Origin: Anastrepha obliqua
Taxonomy: Eukaryota > Arthropoda > Insecta > Diptera > Tephritidae
Reading direction: 5' to 3'
NCBI RefSeq assembly: GCF_027943255.1
Contig: NC_072896.1
Span: 2,666,001 to 2,730,000 of the forward strand
Length of the DNA stretch: 64,000 bases
Under the pieces are notes generated by a model. The model was not told where the DNA came from, searched no databases, and was given only the letters and a program-made list of their open reading frames with translations. The position numbers and the translations under genes were made by a program. Positions 33,211 through 44,350 of the stretch are shown here, piece after piece (position 1 is the stretch's first letter; every line of letters begins with the position of its first letter).

Positions 33211-34499
33211 CTACTGTGGGCAAAAAGTAAGGTGAATTTATTTGTCAAACTTCGCGGGATTCAAATTTCGCTCTAGTTATTTTCTTCATGAGGTGGCAGC
33301 ACTGTTAATAACATCTGGGCCAACTTTCATGTGAATGTCATTATCAGTAATATATTTACGCTTGTGTTTACCAAACGACCAAGAGTGCATTTTTCGATTT
33401 TTACAATGTCTGATTTGATTGAGCAGAGAAGTGCCATCAAATTTTGTTTGCGGAATGAAGTTTCGGCTGCGGAAACATTTAGCATGTTGCAGAAGGCATT
33501 TGGTGATTCGACCATGTCGCAGAAAAATGTTTATAAGTGGTACAAAGACTTCAAAGAGAGTCGAGAACGTGTTGATGACTTGGAGCGCTCCGAACGACCA
33601 TCGACGTCAACAGATGACCAACACGTCAATAAAGTGAAGGAGTTAGTGCTCAAAAATCGTCGTTGTTAAAGACCTTACTGATATGATCGGAATATCAGAA
33701 GGATCTGCGAAAACCATTTTGAAAGACCATTTGGGCCTACGAAAATTCAAATCTCGTTTGGTACCGAAAACTCTCAAAACTCTCTGTGAAACAATGCTTT
33801 CAGACTATCAGGACAAGCTCAAATGCATCATTACGGGAGATGAGACTTGGATTTATGCTTACGGCCCTGAAACAACCGACCAATCAAGCGAATATGGTGC
33901 TAATGGCGAGGCCAGACCGAAAAGAGCACGTCAAAGTCGTTCAAAAATAAAGGTCATGATGACAGTTTTTTTCGATTTTCGTGGTGTGGTGCACTATGAA
34001 TTCCTTCCGCCTGGCCAAACTGTTAATAAGGAATATTATTTGAGCATTATGCTTCGTTTACGTGAATCAATTCGTCTAAAAAGACCAGAATTATGGGCCA
34101 ACAACTCTTGGTTTTTGCATCGCGATAATGCACCATCTCACACTGCACTCGTTCTTCGTGACAATTCCAACATTCCAAAAATGCCACGCATATCGTTCCG
34201 CAACCACCGTATTCGCCTGATTTGGCTCCGTGTGACTTCTGGCTATTCCCAAAACTCAAGAGACCACTCCGGGGAACGCGTTTCGAGTCGATTGAGGAGA
34301 TAAAAGCTGAATCGAAGAAGGTGCTGATGGCTATACCGGAAATGGACTATTTGGCATGTTTCGGGGATTGGAAAAACCGTTGGCATAAGTGTAATTCAGC
34401 GAGAGGGGATTATTTTGAAGGGGATGAAATTGATTTACAAGAATAAATAAAGATTTTTCATTTTACAACCAAATTCACCCTACTTTTTGCCCACAGTGG
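33211..34499 (+). mobile_element. Nearly full-length mariner element
   Basis: Terminal inverted repeats of about 29 bp begin C(T/C)ACTGTGGGCAAAAAGTA and are otherwise nearly identical. They lie directly inside TA dinucleotides (33209-33210 and 34500-34501), the standard mariner target duplication. The length of 1289 bp is that of a complete mariner. The well-preserved ends and long reading frames suggest a fairly recent insertion. Confidence 0.92.
33406..34446 (+). pseudogene. Mariner transposase pseudogene (DD34D type), broken by frameshifts
   Basis: The start is the ATG at 33406 (MSDLIEQRSAIKFCLRNEVS). Helix-turn-helix parts are clear (FGDSTMSQKNVYKWYKDFKE, then ERSERPSTS). The first frame stops at 33669 just before VKDLTDMIGISEG, so a small frameshift splits it. 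The second frame holds ITGDETWIYAYGPET with the first aspartate and HRDNAPSHTALVLRD with the second. A second frameshift near 34165-34220 precedes APCDFWLFPKLKRPL with the third, ending GDYFEGDEIDLQE and a stop at 34446. About 20 residues seem missing before ITGDETW. All three catalytic aspartates survive, but no continuous protein can be made. Confidence 0.9.
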
Positions 34500-34501
34500 T
34501 A

Positions 34502-35942
34502 TATTTTTGATTTTCACAATCGGAATCGCTCAAGTGTTACTTGACCATCGCAGTCCCACCCCACTAAGTTTCCGCTCCATTTATAGACAGAGTTCATAGA
34601 TCTAATATCGGGCTGCCAGTACGGGAGTCATCATGGCATTTACATTAGAATTCCAGCAAGAAGTGAATGAACAAAACAAAAAAACACAGACATCGAATAC
34701 CATCCCCTTGAAACGTAATACTCACACAGGCATATTTTGTGTGAGTGAAATTTAAATGAATTCCATTCACTTAAAGCTCTACAACTGTCACTTATTACCT
34801 GCATTTAATTTTAATGACTTTCAAGTTTCTACACTAAGGACGAAGGCATTCTAACTAATGTTGGTGCTATTAGGTGAAAATTGCAATAGTTTAGAAAACG
34901 CATTAAAACGCACAAAAACAAAAAAACAAATGGCAACACTTGCATGCTGCATCTTGCCCCTTGAAACGTGTCACACATGCAGTGTCAGCGCACCTTCTCT
35001 AGTTGCTGTTGTTGTTGCCTTTATTGCTCGTGTACAGTGCACAGGACATGCATCATTTTTCACTTATGACAGCCGGCATCGGTTGGTAGCCGCCCAGCTG
35101 CACATGGCCATTTCGGTTGCTGAATGTTGCACCATTAAGTATGAAGTGTCAACTTTTTGTGGTGGCTGCTGTCGTTGGTTGCTGGTGTGGCACATGCCAC
35201 TGGAAATTGACTTCATTTGCACGTCGCACGCTGCATGCTACAATAATTTTGCGCCTTTCCACATGCTGTGCCTTACCCCTTACATTCCAAATCCCTCTTC
35301 GCCTGCTGTCTGCACCAACGTAAACCAATCCGTACTTATCCTGCATTTATGCAACATATCGACCAGTTGCACGAGCGGACAGACGGACAGTCAGTGGCCA
35401 ACGTGTTATGTTGGTCACCTCAAAAATTTGCTTGTCATTGTGCAAAAGTGAAGGCGCCGCACTGGCAGTGGCAATGACCAGTTGTACGAATGTGCGAAAT
35501 GTATGTATGTATGTGCGATGGCATGCCCTTGTGTTTGTCCAGTTGTCCGTGCATGCTGCTCCTGTGGCGCATTGTTGTGCGCTCTGTGCATTATGATCGC
35601 CACTGGATATCATTTTCATTGTTGCCGTTGACACATGTTATTGCAGTTGCAATCTACTTCAAACATACAAAGTATTTATTTAAGAAAATTACAAAAACAC
35701 AAAAAAACATGTTTTCTACTTCAATTATGACAAACAAATTTTAAGTGTCGTTGTTGTGTTAGAAGTGAAGTCTGCAACAGCTGGGAAATATTGATTTGAG
35801 GAAGGAACATTTTTCTATTTGATTGCTAAAACAAATGTTTTTTCCATCGTCGTCATTATCTTTCAAAACTGGTTTGATTTTCCATCCTTAGACAGTGTGC
35901 CTTTAGTCCAATAAGTCCAATATCAGACTATCAGTACTTGAG
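34502..35942. other. Non-coding region with a GC-richer, multi-frame-open part
   Basis: Between about 34900 and 35640 base composition is more balanced and frames are open on both strands, the longest of 197 codons (34858-35451). Translations are cysteine-rich and low in domain-like pattern. I read it as unusual non-coding DNA, possibly regulatory, not as a gene. Confidence 0.4.
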
Positions 35943-35987
35943 GGTGGGATGGGGTGAGGATGGGGTGGGATGGGGTGAGGTGGGTGG
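35943..35987 (+). other. G-quadruplex-prone G-rich tract
   Basis: Forty-five bases carrying seven G-runs of three or four separated by short AT-containing loops (GGGTGGGATGGGGTGAGGAT and a near repeat). Strongly strand-asymmetric and exceptional in this AT-rich window. Confidence 0.8.
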
Positions 35988-36694
35988 CAAAATTCTTGTT
36001 CTTTTATTTTTTGATTTTCGCTACAACAGCCTAACTTAATTACAAAAATCGCGCCAGTCATTACTTTCTCCTGTTGGAGTTTCTGCCACCACCAGGAAAA
36101 AGTAAGCGACGTTATTCGATATTGGCTTCTCCTTGAGCACTTCAGTAGCTGTTTTATTGCTGTCGCCAAAGATTCTGCGCCATACAATAAACCAGTCATC
36201 ACGAGAGCTGATTGATTTTGTTATTCATCAAGGGAAGCCCCGGAGATCTAAACATTCTTTTGTAGGCTTGAAATCGTTCTATTGCAAAATTATTTAATAA
36301 TAATAATATTATTTCCCGTATTTTCCCCCATCCAAAGTTTCCAGTTTCTGTAGAAGTTAGCAATATTTTTTCAATAATAGGCAGGGAAAAGAAACTCCAA
36401 ATTGAGAATTAAGAATTTTCTTCCATATAAAGTACATGTCCCGAAATATTTTATATGGAAGAATATGTTCAACAACGTATGCAAAAAATTAAAAAATCAT
36501 CGCGAGGGACTTCAAACTTACATACTATTATACTAAAGTGGGTGTCCAGTAGTTTTCTAAAGATTTTGCTTAAAAAATTTGACATTTTGATAGCAGTTTT
36601 TTGAGATTTGTTAACTTCTTGTGAATCTTTTATAAAATGTGGTTTATAAGGGTTTTGTTATGCAACGAACTAATTTTTATAAAAAAGTAGAATT
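35988..36694. other. AT-rich spacer
   Basis: No gene. ATATGGAAGAA words recur near 36425 and 36450 around an inverted arrangement, without clear element ends. Confidence 0.4.
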
Positions 36695-37560
36695 TAGCAC
36701 TACAACGTTCACGACCCTCCTACCATCAAGGGAACGATGTAAGATGGGACGAGTCCATCCATGTATACACAGATGGCTTAAAGCTTGAGGGCAAGGTGAG
36801 CGGAGGTGTATATTCCGAACATCTGGGAATCTCCTTCAGTTTTCGACGCCCGACTACTCTGGTGTCTTTCAGGCTGAACTGATGGCAATAATGAAAGACG
36901 CGACAATGGGTGGCCATAAAATCTCTCACAAAATAGACGACAACCGGCCAAGGCAACCAATAAATACCGCACATCTCTTGACCAGATGGCTCAGTCATTT
37001 CACCTAAAGGTAACATGGGTTACTGCCCAATTAACTAGAGCGACACGGCACCAAATTGACCAATGAGTACATAAACAATGACATAGGCATACCCTGACAA
37101 ATATGTAAGCTACGTATCTCTGAGGAAATCGCAAGAACAGCGAGCGAAACAAGACTTAATGAAACCACCTGTAGAATCGCCCAACAATTGTGGCCGACTC
37201 TCAATGCTAAACGCACAGAATCTCTGCTAAGCCAAAATTAACACAATCTTAGCACACTGATTTCAGTCATAACGTGGCACTGCCTAATAGGCAGGCACGC
37301 CCAAAGGACTATGTATGTAAACACATTACTTTTGTAGAAGTTTTCTAGATGAGGAGGAGGAAGAGATTGCAACTTCTTTGCTTCCATCCTAGTTAGACAA
37401 TTTTTTATTGAATTAGAAGCTAAGTTCTGCAGAAATAAGGGTTTTTCTAAAAAGGTTTAAAAGCACACACTGGTTTTAGGGTGATAGGACAAGTTCCCCA
37501 CGTGGCATCACCATGGGCTATGAGCCTGAGTGTGTACCACAGGACAACCGCTTCAACCTA
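36695..37560 (+). pseudogene. Jockey-like non-LTR retrotransposon relic with RNase H remnants
   Basis: RWDESIHVYTDGLKLEGK and GGVYSEHLGISFSFR give the first strands of RNase H with the catalytic D in YTDG. After a frameshift, FQAELMAIMKD carries the expected E. Then a large piece is missing. EYINNDIGIP, CKLRISEEIARTASETRLNE, TLNAKRTESLLSQ and LSTLISVITWHCLIGRHAQR follow the family pattern after RNase H (usually VITGHCLIGRHA). DEEEEEI marks the zinc-knuckle surroundings. Several stops are present. The reverse transcriptase is not in the window. Confidence 0.7.
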
Positions 37561-40469
37561 ACCAAGAAATTAGCACGAAAAATATGCGCATATTGGAAAA
37601 AGAAAAAGTGAAAAGAAAAGGAAAAAGTGAATTCATTATAAGAATACAAGTGCGCATATATTGTTAGCTGTTAAAAAGAGGTGGAACTACCACAAGAGCT
37701 TGTTGCTGAACACAACTAATGCTTTTGAACAGAGTATTGAGGGAAGAATTACGAAATTCGAAGAAACTACACATGGCAGTAAAACTTGTCCGGCAGTACT
37801 AAAATGGAAGAATTTACCATTTTATTTCAACCGTCGTATTTTTTAAACATCGCTTACACCATTTTCAATTAAAGGCCCGCCATCTTAATTTATCAGTTCT
37901 GTCGTTCTTAAGAGGAGATCAAAATTAAGATTACATGAGCTTTTTTCATATGGAATGCAAAAGATTCCAGAAGGACGGGTGCATGTTGCAGCAAGTGATA
38001 TTTATCTAACTGAATACTCAGGTATTTTTTACATCAAAATCGGTACTATTTTACTCAGCAATTGAGCTCTGAGTCAGATGAGGGCGGGGAAAGACATTAC
38101 CAAGTCGATATGTCTTTTGAAAGAAGGTACCAACCAGCTTTACTATTAAAGTTACTAATTGTTTACTTTGTATTGATGTATATCTGCATATTTATTTTAT
38201 TTTATTTTAAAACATGAACCGTTATTGTGAAAATTTATTCACATAATGATTTATGCAAAGTAAAAGGAAAAGGTAAATGTAAAGGAAAGAAAAAGCTGAC
38301 GACGTAAAATTTGCTCGAAAAATCACGCTGTTATTTCTCAAGCTTGTCACACTGAATTATGCAAAAATTAACAGCAAAAAAAATCGCTTTCATGTTGAAA
38401 GGTAGGCAGGACATGTGAACACAAACGCCCGAAAAATCAAGGTACCAAAGTGCAAACGAAATGCAGCCAAGAGCAAAAAATGCATAATGAATAAGGATCA
38501 AGAAGGATATATGAACAAAGTGAGAATAAAAAGGATGCAAGCATGCAGAAAGTCGGGCAAATAAGAATTGCACATGAGCTATGGGTAAAAACCATACAAA
38601 TACATATTTACAAATGTACCAGCACACGCGTATGTATGTACCTGTCTGCATATGCCCGCAAGGAAGAATCGACAGGAAACAGTCTGCGCGCATATTTCGC
38701 TCTATAGAAGAAAAAAGCAAACAAATAATTTGCACAGCAACACAATTGAACGAAAAAAGGATATTTAATCCTTTCACTTTGGCACACAAATCGACCGCCA
38801 ACTGTGCACCAAATGGCGATTAGCACTTAAGAGGCTCTGATACTGTCGCCGTCGGTGTCGGTGCTGTTGCAGTATTGACACTTGGACACAAATGCCTACA
38901 TACATGCCCGACATACACACATATACACATATCTACATGCACTAAATCCGATCTGTACGCTGGAACGAAAATTGGTACACAAGTGTTGATGGCATTTGGT
39001 ACCGCAAAAACCGGAAGGATATCGGCACAATGCGGTGCAAGGGTTGAATTACTTGCATGCGACGCTCTTGTGACATGTAGCAGTGGGTAGCGGGGCGGCA
39101 ATGTTTGCCTTTAGGCTGATTGCCCCATATTGCACACAGCGTCAACATATCCTAGCAGGCGCACTTAAAGGAGTTAAACACTTTAAGTGCGTTTTGCTTC
39201 ATCTTGTAATTGTGCGCATTTTGTTTTGTGTGCGATTTTTACTGTTTGCTGTTATTGCTTTTCTTCGACGGCGTCTGCTTGCTGCGCTGGTAATCAGCCA
39301 AAATTCATTTAAGCGTTTGCATGAAACACAAAGATTGAAAATAAAGTGAATATTGTATTTAGGGTATGTCTGTGGCGGCTGATGTGCTGACGCATTTTGT
39401 TTTTATTTTAATTCACTTACATTTACGCAGGGTAAACTCGTCCTGGTTGCTTGGCTGCCTGCCTACAACAGCGCTGTTACACGCCTGTCAGCCTTTCGTT
39501 GGCACACAGGCTGCCGCTGGGCCTCAAGACGCTGCTGCTGCAGTGTTTCTCTCTACAAAATTGGATTTTCCTTGCGCTTTGCAGAATTTTATTGTATGTT
39601 TACTAAACTGTTGTCAAATGCTATGCGAATTTGTTTTGATTGAAACAGATCTGCTGCCGGAAGCATCCTTCGCGAGCCGACATTTTGACAAATTCACAAA
39701 TGTGTTGCTCTGTTGCTTTTTCTTAACTCTTTTTTGTTATTTTTAATTTCGCAATCAAGTAAAGGATTAGTCTGCTTTTCAGCTTGCGACAGTTTACAAA
39801 TCGGCAGAAATTTATTTATTTTGTATTTTGTATTTTGCGCGGCCAGTCATGTGTTTCCCTAATCCTGCTTAGTTGATTGTGAGCGTAAATCGAATGTTGG
39901 TAATTTTTGTGCAGCCCTTCCGGTAGCCTGTCAGCTGATTCTACCTGGAGATTATTTGTGCAATTGGGAAGAATAATTTTCGCTTGTGTTTGTCGTTTAC
40001 AAAATTTAAAGTGATTTATTTTTTGACATAAAAAATTAAGAAGATTGCAATACTGCATAAAAAGACAGCAAATTTCGAATCTGTCTTAAGAAGCATGCAG
40101 TCTGTCGTAATTTTTGTTCAGCACTTGCCGAATATTTGTTATACGGGAATAGATATACTTCTTTAGGTCCATCAATATTGGGTAAAGTACTCGAATCAAA
40201 TCCGATTTGTGAATTTTTGTTTAGAATAAGTCGGCCATAGTTGGCCAATTCTTCAATTTACCACCGTAGCGACGACCATTACGAGCACTCGTGGCCCGAG
40301 GCCAGTATTAAGTATACGAACAGTGATTTTCAACATTTGAAGGTGAGAGGATCCAATGAAATTATCACTTTTCACCTCTTTATTCGCTGCTCACAGCTAT
40401 AGCTTTAAAGTGCTAATAAATAACTTTGCTTATTTGGAAACCAGGAAAAACGCCATTAATAATATCGAC
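37561..40469. other. Non-coding DNA with many overlapping spurious frames
   Basis: Frames up to 156 codons exist on both strands at 38330-39750 but show no domains. CATACATA-type microsatellite runs near 38900 and repeated GGAAAAG(T/G) words near 37610 and 38265 are the only structure seen. Confidence 0.45.
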
Positions 40470-40800
40470 ATTAACAAACCACTGAGCACGAGCTCCCTCG
40501 AACTGCATAGGCAATTAGGCAGTGAAGTGCTCTCCCAACGAACAGAAACCAGACTTTATAAGGTACGCAACGCAGAAACTTGGGCTATGCCAATATCTGG
40601 AGAAGTGTCATTGAAGGACAAAGCACACATGAAAGATTCTGCTGAAGATATATGGCATGGAATTTTTCACGTACCCTTAACGACAGCCTATACCGCAAGT
40701 GAATAAGTGGTAATGACATAGCCATGAAGCGAATAAATTTCAAGCAGCTTCGCTGGCTAGCTCATGTCCAGCTCTGAGAGTATCTGCTAGTACTGAAAAG
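40470..40800 (+). pseudogene. RTE/craft-type reverse-transcriptase C-terminal relic
   Basis: LHRQLGSEVLSQRTETRLYK followed by AETWAMPISGEVSLKDKA matches the end of the thumb region in insect endonuclease/reverse-transcriptase ORFs (LxRQLRSxVLSRxTKTRLYKxLIRPVxxYGxExWxM); the LIRPV stretch is deleted. After a frameshift, DIAMKRINFKQLRWLAHVQL matches the downstream DIxxRIKxQRLRWLGHVxRM. The rest has stops. A 5'-truncated, internally deleted copy. Confidence 0.65.
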
Positions 40801-43009
40801 ACCAAGTGATGAAGCTGTTAGATTCACTTTGAATTTCTAATTGGACAACTTAACTCGAGAAAGAAATTAGTGTACAATTAGTGCAAAATTGCTTAGGTGG
40901 AATCGGGCCGATTCTGATCCCGGGCGACCAGAAAGAATTAGTTATACTGTTAATATCAGATAATTTGTGAAAAACAGATTAGATTGCTCTAATCCTTATC
41001 AGCATTTCGCCTTTTGTCGAGCTAAATTCTTGTCTGTATTTCCATCGTTAAAACACTAACGGATCGCGAGATATTTACTTACTTTTTTGCAATGTCGCCT
41101 ATGACTTGTTTTTTAGACCAAAACTGGCTTAAAACATTTCGTCCCACAAAGGTGGTGAATAAGCGATCTTTCCCTTCCCACGCCACCCTAGAGAACATCA
41201 GCCTATTAAGTATGTAAATTTAGGGTCTAGCCGCAGCAGAAGAGAAACTTTGACAACTCTGCAAAGTTAACAGTTAAAGGTAAAGGGATAACCCACTATA
41301 CGCCAGCAAGTTGCCAACAGCCGTACACCCAAACACAGTGGCAGAGAGCAAACTACTGATCACTGCAACGAAGATAGAAACTACGAGTTACTATTCTTAG
41401 GTATGCGCTTCGGAGGGTCAGCATCTTGCACCTAGAAACCAGTTGCACTTTGCTGTAGCCAGACTCAATTTATAGTGACTCTGAAATTTGGTAACAAGCT
41501 AAGCTCTGACCCAAAGGACCAGAGGATGTGCGTAAAAATATCCTTGCAAAGAAAATACCGGCTCTCAGCCAGCTGGTAATACACAGAAAATTTTTGTTAA
41601 AATTTAGTGATCACACACAATTTTTTTAAGACTAGCAGCATTTGATTTGCCTCCAACATTTTCAAACATTTTAATTGCCCGCTTCCTCAACTTTGCTGGA
41701 CACAGTTCTCTTTCTTTCTTCGTATTTTTTCGCTTATAAAATATAAAATCAGATAACTCCCTTACGATACTGTTCGTTTTTGTGGTTCAACTTTCAAAGC
41801 AACATCTTCTCAATTTCGTTTTACTTTTCATCAATAGATTAATTACATCGCCAAAGCATGCTTTTATAAAAACGAAACAAAATATATCAAAGCACAAATT
41901 TCAAAACACCTTTATGCAATTCTTTCAATTTACGTTGAATGGCCTTGTGAAAGTCCTTCAGCCGTAAACACTTTATCTAGCCACTGGCATACAGAATACT
42001 TCGGTTGACCCAAATTTAAGTAAAATATACATACACATACATATGCACTTTTTACACACACATATATAATCATAAGAGCAGCTCATGCGAAGTATTGCAT
42101 TTTAAATGAAAATCGCTCAACAATGTTTGTTTTTCATTTCTTCAGTCTTCTCATTGCTTGTGGCTTCGAAGCCGTAAAAGGCTAGATCTGGATACTTATA
42201 CACGTATTTCGCAAAATCAACACACCCATACATACATATATAGGTAAGGGTAAACTGTGCTTTCAATAAATTGCAATTTATTGCTGTGCGCCCTAAGAAA
42301 GTGAAATTTATTCTTTTAAATGAAGGCATATTTTGTAATTTTTTGTTGCACTCATTGCAAGGAAAGTGCGATTAATTTGCCTGCCGTACATTTTGCTAGG
42401 TGGTTGAATGCGTCCTTTGAAAAGTATGGCATAGCAGCATGGAAAAGGCAAGAAAAGTGTTTGGTTTGGCTGCTGTGAAATCGAAAGTTGGGCTATTGTC
42501 CGAAAAGTGGGTTTTTCTTCCTTCATAAGTAGCAACAGAGCTACACACAAACATAATAGAAGATACAATGAGTTGCTAAATAACACTGCCCTAATTGAGA
42601 ACAAAATGGAAAAATTGAAAGTGATGAGTTTTGTAAAGCAGGGCATCTATGTACAGATGTACATATGTAAAAGAGTAAATGGGTAATAAAAGTAACTTTG
42701 TTTTCCTTTCTGATAGTCTAAAAATAAAATGGTGTTGTGTTCAAATAAAATGGCATAAAAATAATTGGGGATTTTAAACGAACAAGTTTTTCATAGGTAA
42801 AATTGGTTGCTTTTTTTTTAAGTACTGTGTTTCGAAAATGCTGACTGAGCGACTATCTGATTGAGGTCGACTAAGAGCTTACTTCCTCTCATCCGTCGAA
42901 ACGCTCACTGAGTGAGCGATGGAGATCCCGATAATTCCTTCGCACCTACCCCTTTATATTAACCTATTTATTTTTCTTCCTGAGTGATACTTCATGTCTG
43001 CTTACGCAA
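40801..43009. other. Non-coding DNA
   Basis: 40900-41560 has more balanced composition and may hold further retroelement sequence that I could not identify. 41600-43000 is AT-rich without features. Confidence 0.4.
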
Positions 43010-43420
43010 CTTTATATTTAATTCAATAGTAGGAGGGGTAGTCCAATGTGCCTGTCGTGCTTGGAGGAGGCGGACAGCACTGAGCACTTTCTCTGTGAGT
43101 GTCCTGCCTTTGCTAGAGCACGGCTACGAGTTTTGGGTTCCGATGTCGTGAGAATGAGTAATATTCGTTCTCTAAAACTGGAGGATATTTACAGATTTGC
43201 TAAACAATCTATCAATTCTATCTCTGTCTCTATTTTTTCTATCTCTTTCTCTGATACTTTTCTCCTTCCCTCCTTGACTATCTACCCTCTTTCCAGAGCT
43301 TTAAACACAATGGGCTTTTTAGCCTGAGTGTTTTAGGAGCCACCAAATCTCCTGGTGCTTCTTGGCTCGACCTTTTAAAATTAATTTCAAATTTTCAGGA
43401 GGGGTAGTAATTAACATGGC
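43010..43420 (+). pseudogene. Non-LTR retrotransposon 3' end with CCHC zinc knuckle
   Basis: CLSCLEEADSTEHFLCECPA has the C-x2-C...H-x4-C spacing of the knuckle at the C-terminus of R1/Jockey-group ORF2, followed by FARARLRVLGSD and LKLEDIYRFAKQS. The 3' untranslated part includes ACAATGGGCTTTTTAGCCTG, which resembles the tail of the minus-strand element near 50960 (ACAATGGTCTACTGACTGAG). Only the last 75 codons remain, a typical 5'-truncated insertion. Confidence 0.72.
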
Positions 43421-43829
43421 AATTCGTTCCAATACTCCACGTTCATAAAGAGTTAAAAGAAATAACAATTGAATATCAACAGAAACTTATTCCTGATGTC
43501 CTCATGCGTTGATTGGAAATTAAGGAAATGGAGGACCACCCTAGGCTTCCTGTAGTAAAAATTGCAGCTGGATTTGTCCCCCTCAAGAAGAGTACGTTGA
43601 TTTTAACACAGGAATTCGGAGACTATGACATCAATATAGCATTCATTTAGCTACTTATTTTGCAATACTAACTGTAAATCTATGAAGCCATTTCTTTCAG
43701 AAATGAATCAAAGTAAAGAAATGCGTAAATTTTTTAGCGGATATTTAATGATGAAGGCTTATCTAAAATAAGTCATATTTAGTCATATTAGTCACTGTCA
43801 ACACACGAAGAAAATGGGCAGCCATGGGC

Positions 43830-44350
43830 ATTGCTTGATCAGACCAAGTGACGGAAGGATTAGCAACTTCTCCGCTATCCAGGAAGTAGCCTGTTAACTA
43901 TGTTCTTGAGAATTTAGAATTAAATATGTGTCCTGGAACAACAGCGATTTGGTGGCTGACGTCCAGAACATACTTAAGTAATGGAAAGAACACTTCTCAA
44001 ACTTGCGGAATATTGACTACAGCGCATATTACAGAGAATGCGAAGATCTCTAACCCCAATTGGCGCGGGAGTCGACGGTCTGTTAAAATGAGTGTCGGAG
44101 CCGACGGAGCAGCACGCTTCGACTCTTATCCAAAATATGGTCGGATGAACGAATTGGTGAGATATTCACAAAACGCCAAGTCTTCGAAAAGTGGAAGTCG
44201 CATGAAAGGGAATCGATACAAACCATCGATTTTAAAGCCGCATTCGATAGTACGCAATGTCTGAATTGGGTATCCTTACAAAACTGATACCAAACGAGAT
44301 TTCAGACAGAGTGACTTCCTGTCGTGTGACATCTTTAACCTGATGCTAGA
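43830..44350 (+). pseudogene. RTE/craft-type reverse-transcriptase relic
   Basis: Frame-shifting plus-strand translation follows the family through the linker and palm: NCLIRPSDGRISNFSAIQEV, then WNNSDLVADVQNILK and WKEHFSNL before the reverse transcriptase, IWSDERIGE in the fingers, and IDFKAAFDSTQCLNW, which holds the first catalytic aspartate region (usually DFKAAFDS). A block of about 60 residues between IWSDERI and VFEKW is missing. No later YADD is seen. The relic ends near 44350. Confidence 0.68.

Noticed and set aside
34858..35451. 197-codon plus-strand frame, the second longest continuous frame
   Set aside because: Overlaps several equally open frames on both strands and shows no recognisable motif. 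Kept only as a GC-richer block.
38331..38801. 156-codon minus-strand frame
   Set aside because: Cysteine/phenylalanine-rich translation of AC/AT-rich DNA overlapping frames on the other strand, with no domain, splice context or repeat of codon pattern.
42308..42646. 112-codon minus-strand hydrophobic frame
   Set aside because: Hydrophobicity is explained by AT composition; no start context or homologue recognised.
43926..44264. 112-codon frame as a novel gene
   Set aside because: Out of phase with the reverse-transcriptase relic that occupies the same bases.
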